Made by a program: the position numbers and the translations under genes. Positions 53,083 to 59,425 of a stretch of 64,000 nt of DNA are shown here, piece after piece. The stretch comes from JANYCO01 sp035535995 (GTDB taxonomy: Bacteria; Bacteroidota; Bacteroidia; Cytophagales; Cytophagaceae). Each line of letters begins with the position of its first letter. The stretch's first letter is position 1. The notes below the pieces were generated by a model. It saw nothing but the letters and a program-made list of their open reading frames with translations. It was not told the DNA's origin and did not search any database. Location: positions 28,484 through 92,483 of the forward strand of contig DATLOZ010000015.1 of NCBI GenBank assembly GCA_035535995.1, read 5' to 3'.

Positions 53083-53397
53083 TTACAGTTCCCAATTTAC
53101 TACTTCAAGTTTTGTTCTGAATTCTACAAACTTTTCTTTATAAAACCTATACATCTCAGTAGCTATCTCTCTGTCATATTTTTCTTCAAAATCATTCACA
53201 GTTGCCATATCGCGTAAGTGATATTGGAATGAAAAAGTGCTGCCCATTCCGGGCTCTTCTTTCAGAATTTTTAGCACCCGAAAATCGTGTACAAGATCCC
53301 TATCAGCAAGGATAGATTTCAGTTTTTGATTTACCCAGTTGAGCCATTCATCCCGGTGTTCATCCTCTATATTTATGGTTATACTAAGTAAGTACAT
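53083..53397 (-). CDS. DUF4286 family protein
   Basis: The protein has 104 residues. It starts MYLLSITINIEDEHRDEWLNW, with the VHDFRVLKILKEEPG and FSFQYHLRDM strands of DUF4286, a dimeric alpha/beta-barrel-like (ferredoxin-like) domain common in Bacteroidota. It is cytoplasmic and has no known function. The spacing to the next gene on the strand does not suggest an operon. Confidence 0.85.
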   Translation of the reverse strand: MYLLSITINIEDEHRDEWLNWVNQKLKSILADRDLVHDFRVLKILKEEPGMGSTFSFQYHLRDMATVNDFEEKYDREIATEMYRFYKEKFVEFRTKLEVVNWEL

Positions 53398-53527
53398 AAC
53401 TTTTATGATTTTTTCACTATAAAATTAAATATTTCCAATTAGTTCTGAGCAGATTTTTAAAAATAAATGTTAAACTTGAAACTGTAAGCAATTGCTTAAA
53501 GATTTTTTATCCTTAACACAGTCATTT

Positions 53528-54778
53528 ATGTACAATACAGGAAATAAAAATTATAATCAGGCGCTTGCCATTCTTTCCACCCTCTTCTTCATCTGGGGAC
53601 TGATCACCGTGCTGAATTTTATGCTGGTTGAAAAGTTTATGATCATCTTTTCATTGTCTTCCTATGAATCCTATTTTCTGAACGTCGCTTTTTTTGGTGC
53701 TTACCTGTTGGTCTCTTATCCTTCAGGAAAACTGATCGACTTGATTGGGTATAAAACCGGAATGGTAATGGGAATTCTTATCGGTGCATTCGGTTGTTTT
53801 CTTTTTTGTCCGGCTGCCGCTTACCAATCGTATGGCTTACTGCTGCTGGCCTTGTTTGTCTTGGGTTCGGGGATCACATTGCTGCAAGTCTCAGCCAATC
53901 CTTATGTAGCGCTGCTGGGACCTCATGGCCTGGGTGCAAGCAAGCTTACGCTGGTGCAGGCGTTCAACTCATTAGGCACTTTTCTCGCTCCGCTTTTCGC
54001 CGCTGGGTTTTTTATGAAAATCGCCGGGCTTACAAAAAATTCTCTTGCTACCATGAAACCGGAAGAACTACGAGAAGCGCTTATTGCTTACGTACAAATG
54101 CCTTACCTCATCTTGGGTGTGGCTTTCATTCTACTGGCGCTATTGATCGGATTTTCGGAAATCCCAGTGCTTGATACTGCCGATGCTCAGCCTTCTGCGA
54201 AAGAAGAAGTGAACAATTCCTCAGGGCCTTATATTCTAAAATTCCCACATGTATGGATGGGTGCACTGGCGATCTTTCTTTACGTAGGAATTGAAGTGGC
54301 GATTGGACAATATTTGGTTTCGATCTACGAAAGAAATGCTTCGTCGGATTTCTTCATCAAATTCTATTGGGGAGCAGCCATGATCGGACGCTTTATTGGC
54401 GCGGGATTGCTGCGGGTGTTAAGTCCTAGAAAAGGATTGGCGATCTTTGCAAGCAGCGCGGTGTTCTTATTGCTCTTTTATATTATTTTCCGCGAAAGCG
54501 ATGCAGGTTTATGGGCGCTTTCATTGATCGGACTTTCCAACTCAATTTTATTCCCTTGCATCTTTACGATGGGGATTGATGGGATGGGCAAATATGCCGA
54601 AGAATCTTCTGCCTTGCTCAACATGGCTATTGTAGGAGGAGCGATCATTCCTTTCCTGTTTTCTTCCGTGCCGTTCTACCTGGCGTTTTTATTGCCGGTA
54701 GCTTCTTATGCGTTCATTATTTATTATGGACTAAAAGGCTCGAGGCACAGAAGCATCAACGTCGTAAATGGCCTCTAA
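53528..54778 (+). CDS. MFS sugar transporter (FucP/GlcP-like)
   Basis: The protein has 416 residues from MYNTGNKNYNQALAI (start 53528). Twelve membrane helices are predicted. LSTLFFIWGLITVLNF in helix 1 and LVSYPSGKLIDLIGYKTGM are typical of the fucose/glucose-galactose-type MFS permeases (FHS family). SANPYVALLGPHGLGASKLTLVQAFNSLGTFLAPL is the diagnostic central run. It takes up a hexose by proton symport; the exact sugar is not known. Its stop is followed by a perfect family A hairpin. Confidence 0.9.
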   Translation: MYNTGNKNYNQALAILSTLFFIWGLITVLNFMLVEKFMIIFSLSSYESYFLNVAFFGAYLLVSYPSGKLIDLIGYKTGMVMGILIGAFGCFLFCPAAAYQSYGLLLLALFVLGSGITLLQVSANPYVALLGPHGLGASKLTLVQAFNSLGTFLAPLFAAGFFMKIAGLTKNSLATMKPEELREALIAYVQMPYLILGVAFILLALLIGFSEIPVLDTADAQPSAKEEVNNSSGPYILKFPHVWMGALAIFLYVGIEVAIGQYLVSIYERNASSDFFIKFYWGAAMIGRFIGAGLLRVLSPRKGLAIFASSAVFLLLFYIIFRESDAGLWALSLIGLSNSILFPCIFTMGIDGMGKYAEESSALLNMAIVGGAIIPFLFSSVPFYLAFLLPVASYAFIIYYGLKGSRHRSINVVNGL

Positions 54779-54780
54779 TG

Positions 54781-54861
54781 AATTATGAATGTTGAGTTAT
54801 GAGTTATGAATGAATAGGATTAAAATTTTCATTCATAACTCATAACTCAACATTCATAATT
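54781..54861. repeat. Family A inverted repeat, perfect 33-bp arms
   Basis: The 33-bp arms at 54781-54813 (AATTATGAATGTTGAGTTAT...) and 54829-54861 are exact complements with a 15-nt loop. The element is in the 90-bp gap between the convergent MFS and CorA genes. Confidence 0.95.
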
Positions 54862-54868
54862 ACTAATG

Positions 54869-55882
54869 TTAGAGCCAGTTCTTCCTTTTAAAAAATACCA
54901 GCATTACAGCCGCAATAACAATGCAAATCGCAAGCACCATGTAATAGCCCCCATGCCAATTGAGCTCCGGCATGTTTTTAAAATTCATTCCATACAAGCC
55001 CACGATAAATGTAAGCGGCATGAAGATCGTAGAGATTACGGTAAGTACTTTCATGACAGAGTTCATCTTGTTGCTGATCGTAGAAAGATAGATATCGATC
55101 AACCCGGAAAGAATATCGCGGTAAGATTCCAACGTTTCCATCACCTGGATGGAATGTTCATACGACTCGCGCAAATACACATGTACATCCGAGTGTACAT
55201 ATTCGGAATTTTGCTGGTTCAGTCGGCTGATCACTTCACGCAAGGGCCATACAGAGCGGCGTAGAAGGATCAGTTCCCGTTTCATCATATAGATCTCGTT
55301 AAGTTTTTCCGCCGAAGGCTGATTGATCACTTCGTCTTCCAGGTCTTCGATCCTTTCCCCAATCTGCTCCAGGATAACGAAGTAATGATCGATGATAATA
55401 TCCAACAAACTATAGAGCAAATAATCAGGGCCATATTTGCGATGTCTTCCGTTACTGTTCTTGATCCGTGTGCGAATGGGTCCGAAGATGTCGCCTGTCT
55501 TGCCTGTTTCCTGGAAAGAAACGAGATAATTTTTGCCAAGGATAAAACTTACCTGCTCGGTTTTTATTTTACTATTTTCCGTATCATAATCCAGCATATT
55601 CACCATGATGAAAATATGGTTTGCATATTCTTCCGTTTTCGGGCGATGATTCTCTTGATTAATATCTTCGATGAGCAATGCGTGAAGACCAAGTTTCTCT
55701 TTTAGAAAATTAGTAGTATGCTCACAATGCGTTCCATCAATATCAATCCAGGTAGTAGCTGGTTTCTCAAGGAAAGGCTCGATCTGGTGAAGATCGGTAA
55801 TGTCGATTTCCTCATAACTATTCTGATCGTAATGGATTAGCTGAAGCGCTACTTCGGGAGTGTTTGTTTTAATTTCATTCAT
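54869..55882 (-). CDS. corA: CorA-family magnesium/cobalt transporter
   Basis: The protein has 337 residues. The C-terminus holds two membrane helices, the first ending in the signature GLYGMNFKNMPEL (GMN ion-selectivity filter near residue 302), and a basic tail KRKNWL. The large cytoplasmic N-terminal domain has LGLHALLIEDINQENHRPK and a long acidic helix. It takes up Mg2+ or Co2+ as a pentamer. No magnesium riboswitch was recognised in the upstream gap, which carries a family A repeat. Confidence 0.93.
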   Translation of the reverse strand: MNEIKTNTPEVALQLIHYDQNSYEEIDITDLHQIEPFLEKPATTWIDIDGTHCEHTTNFLKEKLGLHALLIEDINQENHRPKTEEYANHIFIMVNMLDYDTENSKIKTEQVSFILGKNYLVSFQETGKTGDIFGPIRTRIKNSNGRHRKYGPDYLLYSLLDIIIDHYFVILEQIGERIEDLEDEVINQPSAEKLNEIYMMKRELILLRRSVWPLREVISRLNQQNSEYVHSDVHVYLRESYEHSIQVMETLESYRDILSGLIDIYLSTISNKMNSVMKVLTVISTIFMPLTFIVGLYGMNFKNMPELNWHGGYYMVLAICIVIAAVMLVFFKRKNWL

Positions 55883-55890
55883 TTATTTGT

Positions 55891-56005
55891 AAGTTATGAA
55901 TTATGAATGTTGAGTTTTGAATTTAAAATTTAAATTGATAGGATTCAACTACCTTTACAGTATTGTCAAATATCACTCATAATTCATAACTCAACATTCA
56001 TAACT
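55891..56005. repeat. Family A inverted repeat (interrupted)
   Basis: Arms at 55891-55916 (AAGTTATGAATTATGAATGT...) and 55976-56005 are complementary, with about 60 bp between. It lies between the CorA and EamA genes, in the same direction. Confidence 0.8.
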
Positions 56006-56837
56006 TTTTATAATACATATTCAAAAATATACCCGCCACGATCAAAGCCATACCGGCAAAAGACAGCAGCGTGTACGTTTCATTAAAAAACAAATAACCA
56101 TATGCAAGTGAAAGAATGATGCCGATGTAATAAATATTCGTCACCCCTGAGACCTCTTCTTTTGCATAGGCTTTCGTCAGGTATACTTGTCCTATATGTG
56201 TAAACAATCCAACCAGCAAAAGCATTCCCCATTCAAACAGATCAGGACTTATCCAATGCAGCAATGTATAAGGTACTACCAAAGGAATGGTGACGAGAGG
56301 AAAATAAAAAATGATCACAAACGAATGGTCGAAGTCGCGCAACCTGCGTACCAGAAAATGTGCACAAGCTGTAAAGAACGCAGCCGCCAGCGCGATCAAG
56401 AGATCTTGCATCCCGATGCGATCGTCAAATCCTTTGATGAGCAATACACCGGAAAAAGAAAGTACAAAGAAAAACCATTGCAGTCCCGTGATCTTTTCTT
56501 TCAGAAACAAAGCCGCAAGCAGCAAGGCAAACAGGGGAATAAGATTGGAGATCGTAACGGCAGTAGCCAACGGCAGGTGCTGAATAGAATAGAAAAAACA
56601 AAACAAAGAAAGCGCTCCGATCAATCCACGCAATATCAAGAGAGGCTTATGATTCCCCCACATGGGAATTTTATCCTTTCTAAGTATGTACAAACAGATC
56701 AGGATCGAAAACACTGAACGAAAGCTGATGATCTGATGCACCGGAATATTCGGAATAGCTTTTATACAAAGATGCATCAAAGAGAAAGAGACGATCGACA
56801 GGAACATCATTTTTGCACCTGAGGAGAATTTTATCAT
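55998..56837 (-). CDS. EamA-family (DMT) drug/metabolite exporter
   Basis: The protein has 279 residues from MIKFSSGAKMMFLSIVSF. The open frame begins at 56933 but that extension runs over a family B repeat and is rejected. Ten membrane helices are predicted as two EamA repeats: IHQIISFRSVFSILICLYI and LPLATAVTISNLIPLFALLLAALFLKEKIT in the first half, and the matching TNIYYIGIILSLAYGYLFFNETYT in the second. Such proteins export small metabolites. A -7 match (TACCTTTG, 56842-56849 minus) is only 5 bp from the ATG, so translation may be leaderless or start at the next ATG. Confidence 0.88.
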   Translation of the reverse strand: MIKFSSGAKMMFLSIVSFSLMHLCIKAIPNIPVHQIISFRSVFSILICLYILRKDKIPMWGNHKPLLILRGLIGALSLFCFFYSIQHLPLATAVTISNLIPLFALLLAALFLKEKITGLQWFFFVLSFSGVLLIKGFDDRIGMQDLLIALAAAFFTACAHFLVRRLRDFDHSFVIIFYFPLVTIPLVVPYTLLHWISPDLFEWGMLLLVGLFTHIGQVYLTKAYAKEEVSGVTNIYYIGIILSLAYGYLFFNETYTLLSFAGMALIVAGIFLNMYYKKL

Positions 56838-56879
56838 AGAGCAAAGGTAATATTTAAAGTGGAAGGGTTTAAAAAATGA

Positions 56880-56955
56880 ATGCCGGATACCAGATACCGG
56901 ATAAAAAACTCTATACTCGCGCTCGCACTCCATACTGATCCGGCGTCTGGTATAC
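56880..56955. repeat. Composite family B/C repeat
   Basis: ATGCCGGATACCAGATACCG (family B) faces CCGGCGTCTGGTAT in inverted orientation, with a family C word (CTCGCGCTCGCACTCC, about 56917-56932) in the loop. It lies between the divergent EamA and DUF4105 genes. Confidence 0.7.
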
Positions 56956-57069
56956 AGTGTTTTGTGGGATAACTATTTCTTCACCTCAAATTTTCGTCCC
57001 AGATTAGGCATATAGACCGGAATGTTCTTATTTTTACATCAGCCATTCAAAGGCACTACCATTTTGAAA

Positions 57070-58290
57070 ATGAAAAAAATAATTACTGCTTTAGTTTTAT
57101 CCATTTGCTTATTTGGCCTCACAAGCCTGCAAGCACAAACCCTCACGCCTGCTGCTCAGGTGAGCCTGATCACCGTAAGTCCGGGCGAGGAGCTTTATTC
57201 CTGTTTCGGCCACAGCGCCCTCATGGTGCGGGATACCACAGGTATTATGAAACTATACAACTACGGCACCTTCGATTTCAACGATCCTAATTTTTACATG
57301 AACTTCACCAGGGGCAAACTCAGGTACATGCTTTCTGTAGACGATCTGAACGGGATCCTTGCCATGGCGCAATATGAAAACCGCTCAGTAGTGCAGCAAA
57401 TGCTCAACCTTACTCAGGCACAAAAACAACGACTGTATGATTTTCTTGAAAATAATGCCTTGCCGGAAAATCGTTTTTATCGTTATGATTTCTTCTACGA
57501 CAACTGCTCCAGCCGCCTGCGCGATGCCCTTGTATATGCCTGCGGCGACGCGCTCCGCTTCAATTTAAAACCTGCTACCGAACCTAAAACCTTCCGGGCA
57601 CTGATCGATCCTTATCTTGAAAACAAACGCTGGCAAGACCTGGGCATGGACCTAGGCCTGGGAATTCCTGCTGATAAAATTGCGACACCTTATCAATACA
57701 TGTTCCTGCCGGATTATCTGAAAGATGATTTTGGTACAGCTACCATTACAATTGACGGACGCAAAGAAAACCTGGTGATCTCAGAGAGAACACTTCTTCC
57801 CAATCAACCGGATGAGGCTAAAACACCTTTCTTCCTGAAGCCCTGGTTCGCTTTCCTGTTGCTGTTCATGATTGTTTTTGCAATCACGTACCAGCAATAT
57901 AAAAAGCAGAAAGAAGGCTTGTGGGTGGATGCCATTTTATTCCTCTTCACCGCATTGTTCGGCTTAGTACTGATCTTCCTTTGGTTCTTCACCGATCACG
58001 GGGTAACGGTCAACAATATGAATTTGCTTTGGGCAATGCCGCTGCATTTTGTTTTTATTTTTTTACTATGGAAAAAGAAAAGACAAAAATTGGTAAGCTC
58101 GTATTTCCTCGCTTACTTCTTTGTGCTCTTCTTTTTACTCATCTTCTGGAGATTTACTCCGCAAGAGCTCAATGCGAGTATCATTCCTTTCCTGCTCGCG
58201 CTGGCACTGAGATCCATGTATATTTATTATAGAATTGACAAAGATTATATCCGCTTCAATGGCAAACTTAGACCTAAAAACACTTTGTGA
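57070..58290 (+). CDS. DUF4105 family protein
   Basis: The protein has 406 residues from MKKIITALVLSICLF (start 57070; an in-frame ATG at 57022 would hide the signal peptide). Residues about 25-240 form the DUF4105 domain with SCFGHSALMVRD (His) and FFYDNCSSRLRDAL (Cys), the two residues expected of a papain-like hydrolase. YNYGTFDFNDPNFYMNFTRGKLRYML links them. The last third has five predicted membrane helices. The protein may be a membrane-tethered periplasmic peptidase; that is inference. Its 3' end overlaps the next gene by 32 bp. Confidence 0.85.
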   Translation: MKKIITALVLSICLFGLTSLQAQTLTPAAQVSLITVSPGEELYSCFGHSALMVRDTTGIMKLYNYGTFDFNDPNFYMNFTRGKLRYMLSVDDLNGILAMAQYENRSVVQQMLNLTQAQKQRLYDFLENNALPENRFYRYDFFYDNCSSRLRDALVYACGDALRFNLKPATEPKTFRALIDPYLENKRWQDLGMDLGLGIPADKIATPYQYMFLPDYLKDDFGTATITIDGRKENLVISERTLLPNQPDEAKTPFFLKPWFAFLLLFMIVFAITYQQYKKQKEGLWVDAILFLFTALFGLVLIFLWFFTDHGVTVNNMNLLWAMPLHFVFIFLLWKKKRQKLVSSYFLAYFFVLFFLLIFWRFTPQELNASIIPFLLALALRSMYIYYRIDKDYIRFNGKLRPKNTL

Positions 58291-59056
58291 GAATACCATT
58301 CAACTGGTAAAGGAAGCCGGAGTATTTATTCGTAAAGAATTCAAAGGATTTGATATCTCAAAAATAGAATCCAAAGGCAGAAGCAATGACCTTGTATCGT
58401 ATGTAGACAAGGAGACAGAAAAGATCCTGGTGGCAGGCTTGCGCAAAATTCTTCCAGAGGCAGGATTTATCGGCGAAGAAGGTGCTTCCGAAGAAGGTAC
58501 CGACGGACTTCAATGGGTCATCGATCCGCTCGACGGCACTACTAATTTTCTTCATGGCTTACCTTCCTTTTCCATCAGCGTAGCGCTCATCCAGCGCAGC
58601 AGCGTGCTAATAGGCGTAGTATATGAAATTAATCTCGACGAATGTTTTTATGCCTGGAAAAACGGCGGCGCGTTTCTGAACGGGAACAAAATCACTATTT
58701 CTCCGGTTAAAGAAATGAAGAGATCACTGATCGCTACAGGCTTTCCATATAGCATGAGAGGCAAGACCGATCAGTATTTTGAGATCATCAAAGAGATGGT
58801 CAACCAATCGCATGGATTGCGGAGACTGGGTTCGGCTGCGGTAGATCTTTGCTACGTGGCTTGCGGAAGATTTGAAGCGTATTTCGAATTCAATATTCAT
58901 ATCTGGGACATTGCGGCAGGTGTATTACTAGTGCAGGAAGCAGGAGGGAAGGTAACCGATTATTCCGGAGGTGATGATTATCTTCAAGGAAAAGAACTAT
59001 TGGCAGCAGGCGCTATTCACACCGAAGCGCTCGCGATCATTCAAAAACATTGGTAA
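58259..59056 (+). CDS. Inositol-monophosphatase family protein (SuhB-like)
   Basis: The protein has 265 residues from the ATG at 58259, which overlaps the DUF4105 gene by 32 bp. The metal-binding motifs are GEEGASEEG, WVIDPLDGTTNFLHG (about residue 90) and WDIAAGVLLVQEAGG near the C-terminus. It probably hydrolyses inositol monophosphate or related sugar phosphates, as SuhB does. The overlap suggests co-expression with the DUF4105 gene. Confidence 0.92.
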   Translation: MANLDLKTLCENTIQLVKEAGVFIRKEFKGFDISKIESKGRSNDLVSYVDKETEKILVAGLRKILPEAGFIGEEGASEEGTDGLQWVIDPLDGTTNFLHGLPSFSISVALIQRSSVLIGVVYEINLDECFYAWKNGGAFLNGNKITISPVKEMKRSLIATGFPYSMRGKTDQYFEIIKEMVNQSHGLRRLGSAAVDLCYVACGRFEAYFEFNIHIWDIAAGVLLVQEAGGKVTDYSGGDDYLQGKELLAAGAIHTEALAIIQKHW

Positions 59057-59059
59057 TAA

Positions 59060-59227
59060 ATGCAAACTATTTTAGTCATATTGATTTTCGCAGGAGCGCT
59101 TATTTATCTCGGGTGGATAGTGAAAAATCAATTTACGGCTAAAAACTCTTGCGCGAAGGGATGCGGATGCAGTGCGGTAGATCTTGAGAAGATCGAGAAG
59201 CAGATTAAAACTTCAGGAAATAAATAA
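59060..59227 (+). CDS. Small Cys-rich membrane protein (FeoB-associated type)
   Basis: The protein has 55 residues. A membrane helix (about 3-21, ILVILIFAGALIYLGW) is followed by CAKGCGCSAVDLEKIEKQI, a cluster of three cysteines. This matches the FeoB-associated Cys-rich membrane proteins of Bacteroidota. No feoA or feoB is next to it in the window. It begins 3 bp after the inositol-monophosphatase stop, so it is expressed with that gene. Confidence 0.75.
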   Translation: MQTILVILIFAGALIYLGWIVKNQFTAKNSCAKGCGCSAVDLEKIEKQIKTSGNK

Positions 59228-59246
59228 GTAAGCATGTAGGTAAGAA

Positions 59247-59412
59247 TTGTCATTCAGGAGGAACCTTGTGAGTGATAGTTCCTGAACTAAATTTTATCAC
59301 TGCAATAAATAGAAACCCTCGATATTATGTATATATCGAGGGTTTCTATTTATTGCAGTTTTGGAATCTATTTTTGGGATTTTAACGCACAAGGTTTCCT
59401 CCTGAATGACAA
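59247..59412. repeat. MITE-like inverted-repeat element, family E copy 2
   Basis: Outer arms 59247-59270 (TTGTCATTCAGGAGGAACC...) and 59388-59412 (one extra T) match copy 1 at 5572-5736. Inside lies a separate perfect 27-bp stem at 59299-59325 and 59333-59359 (words GCAATAAATAGAAACCCTCG) with a 7-nt loop. Total length 166 bp. It is between convergent genes. Confidence 0.9.
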
Positions 59413-59425
59413 AGGACAATTATTT

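Noticed and set aside
17269..56005. Repeated family A words as a possible CRISPR array
   Set aside because: Copies are kilobases apart, in inverted pairs with no regular spacers, and no cas genes are present.
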